Shown here piece after piece: positions 16,157-24,878 of a DNA stretch of 38,104 bases. Source of the stretch: Gemmata massiliana (lineage in GTDB: Bacteria > Planctomycetota > Planctomycetia > Gemmatales > Gemmataceae). A program made the position numbers and the translations under genes. Numbering within the stretch: the first letter of the stretch is position 1; the number at the start of each line of letters is the position of its first letter. Location of the stretch: contig HG799464.1 in assembly GCA_000531095.1 (NCBI GenBank), positions 39,589-77,692 of the forward strand, written 5' to 3'. The notes under the pieces were generated by a model. That model had not been told where the DNA came from. It searched no databases and saw only the letters and a program-made list of their open reading frames with translations.

Positions 16157-18631
16157 GGGCTGGCGAAACTGGCCGAGCGCGGCGGCCCCTCGGAAACCGC
16201 CACGCGCCAGATCCTCGGTACGCCGAAGTACATGGCGCCGGAACAGGCCCAGGCCCGGCGCGAGGACATCGGCCCGCCGGCCGACGTGTACGCGCTCGGG
16301 GTCGTTCTGTACGAACTGGTCGCCGGGCGCGCCCCCTACGACGGCGCGAGCGACGTGGAAGTGCTCCGGCAGTCCGTTGAGGGAAAGGCCGCGCCCCCGC
16401 GCCACTTCCGGCCCGATCTCCCGCGCGACCTGGAAGCGATTTGCCTCAAGGCGATGGCCCGGACCACGACCGAACGGTACCGTACCGCGATCGACTTCGC
16501 CGACGACCTGCGCCGGTTCCTCGACGGGCGCCCGACGATCGCGCGCCCGCTGGCGTGGTCCGGGCGCGCGATCCGGTGGCTCCGCCGTAACGACCAGATC
16601 GTGGCCATCGCGGTGCTCGCGGTGGTCGCCCTGTTCGTCACGCTCCTCGGCACGTGGAACTCGTGGCAGAACCGGAACCTCCGCAGTACCCACAACAAGG
16701 AACTCAACGACGTCCTCAGTAGTCAGGCCGAGCGCAACCGTTTCGATCAGCAGCGGGAGTACGCGCGCCACGTGCGCGACGCCTTTTACGCCTGGCGGGG
16801 CGGGAGCACCGGAGTCGCGACCGACTCGCTTGATTCGGCCCGGCGCGCCGCGAGCGCGCTCGTGGAGTCGACGGACTTCCCGCTTGATTACCTCGCGCGC
16901 CTGGTCAAAGCGGAGCGGCTCCACATCGAGTGCCCTGCGGGAGCCGTGACTGCCCTCGCGGTTACGCCCGATGGGACGCGGCTCGCCACCGGCCATGCCG
17001 ACGGGACGCTCACCGTGTGGGACCGCGCGACGGGGAACCAGCTCGGGACGCTAAAGGCGCACGCGGGCGCTGTAACGCACGTCGCGTTCGGCCTGGACGG
17101 AACCGTAATCGTGACCGTCGGTCGATTCGATGATTCCTCCTCGAATTTGACCACGTGGAGCGTCACACGGGCCGGGATCGTGGCCCCCGAATCGGGCAGC
17201 CGGCGCGTCGCTATCGCTGACGTCACCTGTTGTGCCGTAGCGCCCGACGGGAAGGCCGTGTTCGTCGGCGGCCCTAGCGGTTCCTTAGTGAAAGTGCAGT
17301 TCGCGAATCCGCAGGCGCGGCTCGTGGTCCCGGGCCGCGTGAGCGGGGCCGCGATTGTGGCCGTTTCGATCACCCCGGATGGGGCGAAAGTGCTCGTGGC
17401 CGATTCGAGCGGGATCACGTGCCGTCGGACCGCCGATTTGGAACAAGAATCGCTGCCCGCTCCGGTATCACGCGCGGACGTCACCGCAGTCGCGGCGAAC
17501 GCGATCGGTGCCCCCGTGATTGGGACCGAAGGTGGCAGCGTATTCGTTGCGGGTACGGCACCTTCGGGCGCGGGCAGCGGGCGCATTTCTTGGGTCGCCG
17601 TCAGTGGGACCAACATCGCGGCGAACGGGAAAGCGGGCCGCGTGCGGATCGGTGGCGCGGACCTCGTGACGGGTGATACGGGTGCGGTCCTCGCGGGGGC
17701 ATTTTCACCCGACGGTAAGACGTTCTTCACGGGTAGCGAGGACGGGACCGTTCGGTCGTGGGACATGGGACGCGATTTGTCCGAGCGAGCTGCGTGGAGC
17801 GAGGGACGGGTTGTTTCGATTACTGTTTCGTCCGCGGGTGGTGAGTTCGTCGTCGCGACCGATCGCGCCGTCCATCGCCACGGGACTGGGCCGCGGGTGA
17901 AGATTGCCGGTGCGGTACGGGCGGTTCAGACCCTCAGCACCGGAGCCACGCGCGCGGTCACATTCGAGGGGAAGTTGGTCGTCGTATCCGACTTTACCAC
18001 GAGCACGTCACGCGAACAGTTTCGGGTCACGGTACCCGGGCGCGGGGCACCAACCGCGGTCGCGCTCACGCCCGACGGCGCGCGACTGGCAATCGGTGAC
18101 GACTCGGGTCACATTACCGTGTGGTCGGTCACGGACCGGGCCGTGATCGAGACGATTGATACCGGTTCGCGGCACGCGGTGCGCGACCTGGTCGCCTCGG
18201 ACGACGGCCGGTTCGTTGCGACGCGCACCCCTGTCGGTGTGTGCGCGTGGGCGCTCGGTACGCCCGGGCAGTTCACGACGATCTACGCCGACGAGCGGTC
18301 GGTGTTCCACTTCCTTCCCGGTGGTGACCGCATCGTGACCGCGGGGCGCGACGGCGGGCTGATCGTGTGGTCCGTGAGCGGTCGAGAGGAGATGCGGTTG
18401 CTCGGGCACGTCGGGCGCGTGACCGGCTTGGGCGTTTCCCCCGACGGGCGCACGCTCGTCAGTGGGTACGCAACGGGCGAGGTCGCGTTCTGGGATCTGA
18501 AGACGGGTCAGGATCTGTTCGTGATCCGGCGGCACTCCACACCTGTGACCGCCATCGAATTCTCTGCCGACGGCAAGTTCATGGTCACGGGCGGGGACGG
18601 CCAAATTGCGGTGTGGGATACCCGGGATTAG
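16157..18631 (+). CDS. Kinase-WD40 protein, C-terminal part (kinase C-lobe, TM helix, WD40 propeller)
   Basis: The frame resumes at 16157 with GLAKLAERGGPSETATRQIL, GTPKYMAPEQ and DVYALGVVLYELVAG, the activation segment and C-lobe of the same kinase. A transmembrane helix (IVAIAVLAVVALFVTLLG) lies at about 16600-16655. The next ~600 residues form WD40-type repeats (AVTPDGTRLATGHADGTLTV, FSPDGKTFFTGSEDGTVRSW, VSPDGRTLVSGYATGEVAFW, FSADGKFMVTGGDGQIAVWD). Automated callers would start at ATG 16232 and lose the activation loop. Kinases with C-terminal propellers are abundant in Gemmata-like planctomycetes. The role is likely signal transduction; ligand and target are unknown. Confidence 0.88.
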   Translation, partial: GLAKLAERGGPSETATRQILGTPKYMAPEQAQARREDIGPPADVYALGVVLYELVAGRAPYDGASDVEVLRQSVEGKAAPPRHFRPDLPRDLEAICLKAMARTTTERYRTAIDFADDLRRFLDGRPTIARPLAWSGRAIRWLRRNDQIVAIAVLAVVALFVTLLGTWNSWQNRNLRSTHNKELNDVLSSQAERNRFDQQREYARHVRDAFYAWRGGSTGVATDSLDSARRAASALVESTDFPLDYLARLVKAERLHIECPAGAVTALAVTPDGTRLATGHADGTLTVWDRATGNQLGTLKAHAGAVTHVAFGLDGTVIVTVGRFDDSSSNLTTWSVTRAGIVAPESGSRRVAIADVTCCAVAPDGKAVFVGGPSGSLVKVQFANPQARLVVPGRVSGAAIVAVSITPDGAKVLVADSSGITCRRTADLEQESLPAPVSRADVTAVAANAIGAPVIGTEGGSVFVAGTAPSGAGSGRISWVAVSGTNIAANGKAGRVRIGGADLVTGDTGAVLAGAFSPDGKTFFTGSEDGTVRSWDMGRDLSERAAWSEGRVVSITVSSAGGEFVVATDRAVHRHGTGPRVKIAGAVRAVQTLSTGATRAVTFEGKLVVVSDFTTSTSREQFRVTVPGRGAPTAVALTPDGARLAIGDDSGHITVWSVTDRAVIETIDTGSRHAVRDLVASDDGRFVATRTPVGVCAWALGTPGQFTTIYADERSVFHFLPGGDRIVTAGRDGGLIVWSVSGREEMRLLGHVGRVTGLGVSPDGRTLVSGYATGEVAFWDLKTGQDLFVIRRHSTPVTAIEFSADGKFMVTGGDGQIAVWDTRD

Positions 18632-18649
18632 TCCCGTTTCAGTTTCCTT

Positions 18650-18749
18650 GTAGCGAGCCGCGACCGCAAGGGAGCGGGAGGCGCCCCCGTTATCGTCGCG
18701 GTTCCACACACAGGTAGCCCGCTCCCTTGCGGTCTCGTTTGGTCGCTAC
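18650..18749. repeat. Large inverted repeat after the kinase gene
   Basis: The arm at 18650-18678 (containing CGACCGCAAGGGAGCGGG) is mirrored at 18718-18749 (CCCGCTCCCTTGCGGTCTCG then TCGCTAC), with a small internal mismatch and a 39-nt loop. It begins 19 nt after the stop codon at 18631 and may terminate that transcript. The CCGCAAGGGAGCGGG core looks like a dispersed element. Confidence 0.65.
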
Positions 18750-18851
18750 GTGGATCTCGAAACGAGACTAGTCTTGCGGGCGAAAGCCGCAAGATCACAA
18801 GTCTTAATATCCAAAGCTGTTTAGTTCTCGTAGCCCTCCCGCTCGTTGGCA

Positions 18852-18888
18852 CGCGCGGTTCGCCCGGAGGATTTTGGCGAACCGCGCG
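18852..18888 (-). terminator. Hairpin downstream of the transporter gene
   Basis: CGCGCGGTTCGCC (18852-18864) and GGCGAACCGCGCG (18876-18888) form a perfect 13-bp stem with an 11-nt loop, 28 nt past the transporter stop. A direct repeat GTTGGCACGCGCGG flanks it on both sides. Confidence 0.6.
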
Positions 18889-18916
18889 TTGGCACGCGCG
18901 GGTGGTACCTCCACAC

Positions 18917-20935
18917 TTACGCAGTGCCCGCGATGATAATGAGCGGGCGCTTCGACTCGTCGGGCTGAGCGCGGCGAATCAGGTCGCGCACCATCCACGG
19001 CACGTTGCCCTCGCCGAAGAGAAGGAAGCCGAGCGTGCCGGATACCGGGCTGTCGTCGGTCCACCCGAAGTGGACCTCTGGCGGGCGCCCGACCTTCGCC
19101 ATTTCCAGCGCGAGCGCCGCGAGCGTGTGCGCGATCGATGCGGCCCCCGTGATCTTCACCACGTAGCGCCCCTCCTCGCGCGTGACCCGCAGCTCCGGCT
19201 CGTTCACGAAGTCGCTCGTGTCGTCCAGTTCCACCTCGACGAACACGATCATCAGGTCGCGCGGGATGCGGTGCTCGCGCCGGATCTGGCCTTCCTTGTT
19301 GGCGAGGCTCCGGCGCCCGGGGCGGTGCGGCACCAGAACCGTCAGTTCCAGGTCGCGGATCGTGTCCCACATGAGGCGCGATTCCGCGTCCGGGAGCTTG
19401 AACCCGGCGAACCGCAGCTCGCGGCTCCGCGCCCAGCGCGACCAGAACGACGTGACCAGAATCGCGAGGATGAAGAACGCCGCGATCTTAATCCCGTCCG
19501 GCTTCTCGAACACGTTGGCGATCGTGGTGTAGACGAACACCAGCGTGATGAGCAAAAACGGCCAGCACAACCGCGAATACCACCGACCCGTGCGCCGCTG
19601 CCAGACGTCGATGACGCTGGCGACGCAACCGCTCGTGATGAGCACCAGCACGCCGGTGGCGTAGGCCGCGCTCTGGGCGTCCACGTTCGCTCTGAAGATC
19701 ACCGTCACAATAAGGTTGATGACCGTGAACATCAGCACGAGCGGGCGCGTCGCGCGGGTCCACTCGGGGGCCATGCCGTAGCGCGGGAGGTACTGTGGGA
19801 CGAGGTTGAGCAACCCCGCCATCGCGCTCGCCCCGGCGAACCACAGAATGATGACGGTCGCAATGTCGTAGACGGTCCCGAACTCGTCGCCGAAGAACGG
19901 GAGCAACTTGCCCGCCCGGTTCTCGCCGTGCGCCAGGTACGCGAGCGCGCGGTCCTTGGCCTTCAGTTCTTTGTCGGCGACCCCGTCCCGTTCGGCCCCA
20001 GCCGCGTTCACTTTCACGAGGTGTTCGGGGGGCACCAGGCACGCGACCACGACCGACGAGCAGACGAGGTAAACGGACATGATCGCGGCCGCGGTGATGA
20101 GCAGTTTGCGCGTGTTCGCGACCCGGCCCTTCGGGTCTTTCGGGTCGTCGGTCGGGCGCCCCTTCACGAGTGGCATAACGGCGACGCCCGTTTCAAACCC
20201 CGAGAGGCCGAGGGCCAGTTTGGGGAAAATAATCAGGCTGATCGCGATGATCGTGAACAGCCCGGTGCCCGCGAGCGGGCGCTCCGATTCTTTCAGGTAC
20301 CACTCGCCCGCGCGGATGTGCTCGATCAGTTGGTGGAACGCCTCCGGGTGCTTGACCAGGTGCGCCACGCCCGCTCCGATCACGATCCCGCTCAACAGCA
20401 GGTACGCGCCGACGATCACGACTGCCAGTCCGATGACCTCGCGGAACCCGCGCATGAACGACGCGCCGAGGAGCATGAGCAGGAACCCGGTCACGTAGAT
20501 CGCTTGCCGGGTCTTCTCGGCGTCGTCGGGGACCGCGAGCGGCCAGTTCGGGTTCGTAATCAGGTGGACGGCCGCGTCCGCGCCCGAGAGCGTCTTCGTG
20601 ATGACGAAGTCGGTGGCCGCGAACCCGAGCAGCGTCAGGACGAGCACCTTCCCGCCCCACCCGGAGACGAGCTTCGCGAGCATCCCGATCGACCCCTGAC
20701 CCCCGTGCGAGCGCCCGCACACGTACCAGTAGATGGGCAGCGCGCCGAACAGCGTGACGAGGACGAGCACGATCGTCGCGAGCGGCGCGAGCAGGCCCGC
20801 GTTCTCGTAAGCGATGGACGGCTGGTAGCCGAGGGTGGAGAAGTAGTCGACGCCGGTCAGACACATCACCCACAGCCAGAAGGACTGGTGGTGCGGTTTG
20901 GCCGGCTCCGCGTGGGCACCGGGTTGATCGCTCAT
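18917..20935 (-). CDS. APC-superfamily amino acid/cation transporter
   Basis: 672 aa from ATG 20935. The first ~490 residues contain about 12 hydrophobic segments (for example LLAPLATIVLVLVTLFGALP, GKVLVLTLLGFAATDFVI, ITAAAIMSVYLVCSSVVVAC, GVLVLITSGCVASVIDV). The N-terminal stretch FWLWVMCLTGVDYFSTLGYQ fits APC/KUP-like permeases, and the segment FITKTLSGADAAVHL-like loop follows. The C-terminal ~170 residues are soluble (LTVLVPHRPGRRSLANKEGQ, VEVELDDTSDF, HFGWTDDSPVSGTLGFLLFG). The substrate cannot be assigned; planctomycete homologs are usually named amino acid permeases. No clear ribosome binding site precedes the start. It is in the same direction as, but well separated from, the DUF4112 gene. 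Confidence 0.82.
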   Translation of the reverse strand: MSDQPGAHAEPAKPHHQSFWLWVMCLTGVDYFSTLGYQPSIAYENAGLLAPLATIVLVLVTLFGALPIYWYVCGRSHGGQGSIGMLAKLVSGWGGKVLVLTLLGFAATDFVITKTLSGADAAVHLITNPNWPLAVPDDAEKTRQAIYVTGFLLMLLGASFMRGFREVIGLAVVIVGAYLLLSGIVIGAGVAHLVKHPEAFHQLIEHIRAGEWYLKESERPLAGTGLFTIIAISLIIFPKLALGLSGFETGVAVMPLVKGRPTDDPKDPKGRVANTRKLLITAAAIMSVYLVCSSVVVACLVPPEHLVKVNAAGAERDGVADKELKAKDRALAYLAHGENRAGKLLPFFGDEFGTVYDIATVIILWFAGASAMAGLLNLVPQYLPRYGMAPEWTRATRPLVLMFTVINLIVTVIFRANVDAQSAAYATGVLVLITSGCVASVIDVWQRRTGRWYSRLCWPFLLITLVFVYTTIANVFEKPDGIKIAAFFILAILVTSFWSRWARSRELRFAGFKLPDAESRLMWDTIRDLELTVLVPHRPGRRSLANKEGQIRREHRIPRDLMIVFVEVELDDTSDFVNEPELRVTREEGRYVVKITGAASIAHTLAALALEMAKVGRPPEVHFGWTDDSPVSGTLGFLLFGEGNVPWMVRDLIRRAQPDESKRPLIIIAGTA

Positions 20936-21130
20936 TTGAGGGGGAGGCGTGCCGCGAGCGAGCCCGCGCGACGGGCGCGGGCAGCGAGCGGTGAGAAGGG
21001 GCAGTTACAGGTGGATTCGCACCGCCCCAAAACCGAACGTTAGTCTATTGGGAAAAGCGACGAGAATCCATCGTCACATCCAATTCGTCGGGGCGCGGCT
21101 CAGACCTTGGCCGCGCCGTAACTGCTGATG

Positions 21131-21670
21131 TCACATCGCGTTCCATAACCACTTCACAGCAAACACGGTACCGACTATCCCTCCACCAACGATCAGGGCG
21201 AACGCCCCAAACGTGCCGATCAGCTTGAACCAACTCGATGCCGCGGCCGTCCGCCGGTTCTCGATGGCCCGTTCGATCAGGGCGACGTTCTTCACGTTCG
21301 CCTTATACAGCACGTCGAGGTAATCCCCGAAAATCGGAACCATCCCGAGCACCGCGTCGATCAGCAAGTTGAGCAGCATCTGGGCGATAACGACCGACGG
21401 CACCCCGAGTCGCGTGGCGGCGCGGAGAATGTACGCGCCGATCGCCGCGCTACTCAGGTCGCCCACAACGGGCAGAAGTCCGAGTAGCGCGTCGAGTCCG
21501 ACCTTGAGGTTCGTGTTGGGCAGAGTGACGGCTTCGTCCATCACCTTCGCCAGAGCTCGGATGATCGCGAGTTCGGCCTGTTCCGTCTGCGTGGGAAGAA
21601 TCCGGACGGTTGTCAGCTCCGGTACTTCTTGGGGTCCACGCTGTGGTACTTGATATGTGTTCGCTTCCAC
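21131..21670 (-). CDS. DUF4112 membrane protein, start uncertain
   Basis: The conserved core reads LAKVMDEAVTLPNTNLKVGL, DALLGLLPVVGDLSSAAIGA, MLLNLLIDAVLGMVPIFGDY and LYKANVKNVALIERAI, which is the DUF4112 pattern with two 'G-DAL-G--P--GD' repeats. A C-terminal transmembrane helix (GTFGAFALIVGGGIVGTVFAV) follows. No ATG precedes the core. Options are GTG 21670 (GGAG about 11 nt upstream, overlapping the sialidase gene) or a non-standard CTG at 21616 right after GGAG. It is the last gene of the minus-strand run from 24263. Function unknown. Confidence 0.75.
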   Translation of the reverse strand: MEANTYQVPQRGPQEVPELTTVRILPTQTEQAELAIIRALAKVMDEAVTLPNTNLKVGLDALLGLLPVVGDLSSAAIGAYILRAATRLGVPSVVIAQMLLNLLIDAVLGMVPIFGDYLDVLYKANVKNVALIERAIENRRTAAASSWFKLIGTFGAFALIVGGGIVGTVFAVKWLWNAM

Positions 21671-22542
21671 GTGTACGTGATCTCCAGCGTTCCCGCGGCG
21701 GACTGAATGATGGCAGGGTACGAGTATTCGCCCGGTTCGGTTTCGAGGTCCACGACCTTGGCCCACGTTTTACCGTCATCGGTCGAACGGGCGAGGCTGA
21801 TCGGCGTGCGGAGCAGGGCGGTGGGGTTGTAAATCAGGAATATGTCCCCCTCTTTTGTCTTCACGCAGTCGATCCCCGAACTCGGGTTCGCGAGCTTCGT
21901 TTCCTCGGCCGGTGAAAACGTGGCGCCGCCGTCCGCAGATTCCGCCCGGCAAATCATACGCGGGTTGCTCGATCGCATCAGCGCGACGATCTTCCCGTCC
22001 TTCGTTTCAAATAGGGTCGGCTGAATCTGGTGGAACTTCTCCGGCACCGGGAACGGGTTCGAGCGCTTCCAGGTTTTACCCTCGTCGGTGGAGCGATCCA
22101 CGAACGGCGTCCAGTTGCGATAACTCTCCCACGAAGTGCCAGCGAGAATCGTGCCGTTCGCGAGTTGAATCGGCTTCGCACGCACGGGGCCGACGAACGA
22201 ACTGGGCATGGTTTCGGGCTTCGTCCACGTTTTACCGTTATCCGTCGAAGTGCGGACGTACCCGGTCCAGTTGTCCGGCTTCGGACCGGCCTTGTACCAG
22301 AGGAAGAGCGTCCCCTTCGCGGTTTTAAAAAGCACCGGGTTCCAGCACGGCTGCCCTGGTTCGGTACCGAGCACCTTCGGTTCGCTCCACGCCTTCCCCT
22401 CGAAGGTGCTGGCCCAGATTTGCACGTCCTTCGCGCCTTCGTCCTTGCCGCCGAACCACGCGGCCATGAACTTGCCTTCTTCGTGCTCCACGATGGTGGA
22501 GGCATGGCAAGACGGGAAGGGAGCTTTCTCGAATATGAACAT
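21613..22542 (-). CDS. Sialidase-like BNR/Asp-box glycosidase family protein
   Basis: 309 aa from ATG 22542. Four Asp boxes mark a sialidase-type beta-propeller: STDNGKTW (99-106), STDEGKTW (151-158), SADGGATF (202-209) and STDDGKTW (253-260). Sialidase superfamily enzymes cleave or bind sugars, but many planctomycete members have no proven substrate. The protein lacks a signal peptide at this start, which is unusual for the family; no better upstream start is visible because the TIGR02996 gene ends 9 nt away. It overlaps or abuts the DUF4112 gene, suggesting co-transcription. Confidence 0.85.
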   Translation of the reverse strand: MFIFEKAPFPSCHASTIVEHEEGKFMAAWFGGKDEGAKDVQIWASTFEGKAWSEPKVLGTEPGQPCWNPVLFKTAKGTLFLWYKAGPKPDNWTGYVRTSTDNGKTWTKPETMPSSFVGPVRAKPIQLANGTILAGTSWESYRNWTPFVDRSTDEGKTWKRSNPFPVPEKFHQIQPTLFETKDGKIVALMRSSNPRMICRAESADGGATFSPAEETKLANPSSGIDCVKTKEGDIFLIYNPTALLRTPISLARSTDDGKTWAKVVDLETEPGEYSYPAIIQSAAGTLEITYTWKRTHIKYHSVDPKKYRS

Positions 22543-22551
22543 GGGGACGAT

Positions 22552-23022
22552 TCAGTTAGAGGGAGTAGGCGGATACGAGGCGATGCTGAGTTTAAGGAAG
22601 TCCCAATCCCGGACACGTTCGCACACACGCGAAGCATCCTCAAACAGAATCTGCGATAACAGTGCGCGGGGTGGATTTCCCCCAATAACTGTTTTCGCTT
22701 CGCCAAAGCCCCAACCCGTCAGTTCGCGAACAAACGCAGTGGTCTTTACATTGTCCGAGAACCAGTCGAGTAAGAGGCTGAATCGCGAACCGACTATTTT
22801 TCGCCATTCTTCTGCGAGTGCGACACCGAAACCCACGAATCGTTCCGCACCCGGGGCCGCAGCCAGATTCCCTTCGTTCCGGGCGGTGGTGACCACGAGC
22901 CGCAAATACTCCGCCCTCACGGGCTCGTTGTGTTCATCGAGCCAGTCAGCATAGACTAGCCGCGCCGTATCATCGGCGGGGTCCACCTTGAGCGCGGCCA
23001 GAAACGCGGCTTCGTCGGACAT
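22552..23022 (-). CDS. TIGR02996 'repeat-companion' domain protein
   Basis: 156 aa from ATG 23022. The N-terminal 42 residues (MSDEAAFLAALKVDPADDTA, RLVYADWLDEHNEPVRAEYL) are the TIGR02996 domain, a paralogous domain first described in Gemmata obscuriglobus. The rest is mostly helical with no recognised motif. The start lies 5 nt after the stop of the Gfo/Idh/MocA gene, and the sialidase-like gene follows 9 nt later, so it is inside an operon. Function unknown. It is the best taxonomic marker in the window. Confidence 0.9.
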   Translation of the reverse strand: MSDEAAFLAALKVDPADDTARLVYADWLDEHNEPVRAEYLRLVVTTARNEGNLAAAPGAERFVGFGVALAEEWRKIVGSRFSLLLDWFSDNVKTTAFVRELTGWGFGEAKTVIGGNPPRALLSQILFEDASRVCERVRDWDFLKLSIASYPPTPSN

Positions 23023-23027
23023 GGGCC

Positions 23028-24263
23028 TCACCCGCTGACGATCTGTTCTTTTGCCGCGTCCCACAACACTTTCTTGCCGGTCCGGTACGCGACGTTCGCG
23101 AGGTGCGCGGCGGTGATGACGCGGTGCCCCAATTCGATCGGCGAACTCGGGTCTTTGTTGTCCTTCACCGCGCTGAGCCAGTTGCGGACGTGGAGCGGTG
23201 TTTCGTTCTCCACCTTCCACTCGGCCTTCGGCTTCATGGTGGGGGAGAACTTGTCGATGGTATCGTAGAGCCGGATCATCCCGCCTGGGTCCGCGTCGCA
23301 CTGGAGCGTTTGTTTCGTGCCGTAGAACGTGGCGCCCACTCCGTCGTAGCCGTTGATGAACTCGACCGCGAACGTGGCCGTGAATTTGCCGTAGTCCCAC
23401 ACGCCGTGAACCACGTCCGGTGTTTCCCAGTGCTTGAAGTGGTAAGTGCCACCGTTGGTGGTCACGCTCTTGGGCATCTCGACCCCGCCGAGCCACTGCA
23501 CGATGTCGAGTTGGTGCGCGCCGATGTCGGTGAGCAACCCGCCCGCGTAGTCCCAATACCAGCGCCACGCCCAGTAACGCACCGGGTCGAACGGTACCTT
23601 CTTCGCGGTGCCGAGGAACGCTTCCCAGTTCACGCCCTTCTGCTGGGCTTCGTCGAACGTTTTCGGTGGTGCGAACGGGTCGCGCTTGAGCCAGTTGCGG
23701 CAGTCCCACACTTTGACCCACACCAGATCGCCGAAATCACCGGACTGGATCACGTCCTTACAGCGCGCCCAATGCTCGCCGCTGTGCCGCTGGTTGCCGA
23801 CCTGCACGATCTTCTTCGCCTTCCGCACGGCCGCGACCATCTCCTTGCCCTGCTCGATGCTGTGGCTGAGCGGCTTTTCGCAGTAGGCGTGCTTGCCCGC
23901 GGCCATCGCCGCGAGGAGTTGCTCTTTGTGGTGGTGGTCCGGGGTGGCGATGATGACCGCGTCGAGGCCCTTGTGGTCCAGTAACTCGCGGTAGTCGTCG
24001 TAAATAGCGGGTTTCGGGCCTCGGACCTTCGCCAGTTCTCCGATGATGAAGTCGTGGCGGAACTTGGCCACGTCCGCGACCGCGACGATGTTGTGCCCGG
24101 CCTTCACGCACTCGGTGCTGATCGTGCGCCCGCGGTTCCCGCTACCGATGAGGCCGATATTGAGGCACTCGTTGGCTCCGAGGGCGTGAACGGCGGGTGC
24201 TCCAAGTGCGAAGGCGCCTGCGGCCGAACTCGCGATGAACGTGCGGCGGTCGGGAGAGGACAT
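23028..24263 (-). CDS. Tat-exported Gfo/Idh/MocA family oxidoreductase
   Basis: 411 aa from ATG 24263 with GGAG about 10 nt upstream. A twin-arginine signal (SPDRRTFIASSAAGAFALGA) leads the protein. The NAD-binding motif GLIGSGNRG follows, then VIIATPDHHHKEQ and the catalytic EKP region (HAYCEKPLSHSIEQG). The C-terminal half shows WYWDYAGGLLTDIGAHQLDI, typical of planctomycete secreted members. These enzymes oxidise or reduce sugars and related polyols, here probably in the periplasm. Its neighbour with sialidase-type repeats supports a carbohydrate-related role, which is inference. Confidence 0.92.
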   Translation of the reverse strand: MSSPDRRTFIASSAAGAFALGAPAVHALGANECLNIGLIGSGNRGRTISTECVKAGHNIVAVADVAKFRHDFIIGELAKVRGPKPAIYDDYRELLDHKGLDAVIIATPDHHHKEQLLAAMAAGKHAYCEKPLSHSIEQGKEMVAAVRKAKKIVQVGNQRHSGEHWARCKDVIQSGDFGDLVWVKVWDCRNWLKRDPFAPPKTFDEAQQKGVNWEAFLGTAKKVPFDPVRYWAWRWYWDYAGGLLTDIGAHQLDIVQWLGGVEMPKSVTTNGGTYHFKHWETPDVVHGVWDYGKFTATFAVEFINGYDGVGATFYGTKQTLQCDADPGGMIRLYDTIDKFSPTMKPKAEWKVENETPLHVRNWLSAVKDNKDPSSPIELGHRVITAAHLANVAYRTGKKVLWDAAKEQIVSG

Positions 24264-24640
24264 GGCGTGAAGCTCCGTCTCGGCGGGGGAAACGGACGAG
24301 ATGCTAACCGAAGATGTGACCGGCGCGAAGCGCTGGCAGTCGGAATCGATCGTGTTTTGGCGAACCCCGCCCGCAAGGGCGGGGAGTGCGCTTCAACATG
24401 CTTTGTCACGCCGGGTCACCGTTGCGCCTCGCACTCGCTGCCCGACTTTAAGTTATTCGATGCCATCGTGAAACCTCCTCGAAGGTGGAACTCCTTTGGG
24501 CGAGCAAAAGGACATCGCAAATATGTAAAAATTACGCAAACTTGTTCGTGAACTTTTTTGAGTCGGTTACAGTTTAAGGAGCAGAAAGGCGATTGGTGAC
24601 AATTTGGTTACAGAGTGTAAGTGACTTGGGGCTGACAAAT
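24264..24640. other. Intergenic region, no gene recognised
   Basis: No convincing coding frame. It holds the small hairpin at 24365-24384 and an AT-richer tail from about 24510 to 24640. The promoter of the Gfo/Idh operon should lie near 24264-24340, but I cannot name -35/-10 boxes. Confidence 0.5.
24365..24384. repeat. Short GC hairpin with GCAA loop
   Basis: CCCCGCCC (24365-24372) and GGGCGGGG (24377-24384) enclose a GCAA tetraloop of the stable GNRA type. Role unknown; it lies upstream of the Gfo/Idh gene. Confidence 0.5.
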
Positions 24641-24643
24641 GAA

Positions 24644-24676
24644 AAACCCCACGATTTCAAGACAATCGTGGGGTTT
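24644..24676 (-). terminator. Intrinsic terminator of the tRNA-Gln gene
   Basis: AAACCCCACGATT (24644-24656) and AATCGTGGGGTTT (24664-24676) form a perfect 13-bp stem with a 7-nt loop. On the minus strand the stem is followed by a U-run, 8 nt past the tRNA 3' end, a classic Rho-independent terminator. Confidence 0.85.
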
Positions 24677-24684
24677 GATTGAGT

Positions 24685-24754
24685 TGGGGATCTAGGATTC
24701 GAACCTAGACTAAGTGAGTCAGAGTCACTCGTGCTACCGTTACACCAATCCCCA
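24685..24754 (-). tRNA. tRNA-Gln (anticodon CUG)
   Basis: The minus strand folds into a full cloverleaf: acceptor TGGGGAT/ATCCCCA, D-stem GTGT/GCAC, anticodon stem AGTGA/TCACT with loop CTCTGAC (anticodon CTG), and T-arm CTAGG-TTCGAAT-CCTAG. CCA is not encoded. Gln is read from anticodon CUG decoding CAG. A U-run terminator follows. Confidence 0.93.
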
Positions 24755-24878
24755 ATTCGTTTCCAAAGTGGACAGCACGATTATTACGAATATAGCCGCC
24801 GGCACCTCAACCGACAAGATCCGCGCCTGTCTCACACGGACCGCCTTGAACGAAGTCACTTGGCCATCCTTTGAAGGA

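Noticed and set aside
18902-21043. Plus-strand open frame of over 700 codons opposite the transporter
   Set aside because: Arg/His/Glu/Asp-rich, no family motif, and the minus strand has clear membrane segments. It is a shadow of high GC codon bias.
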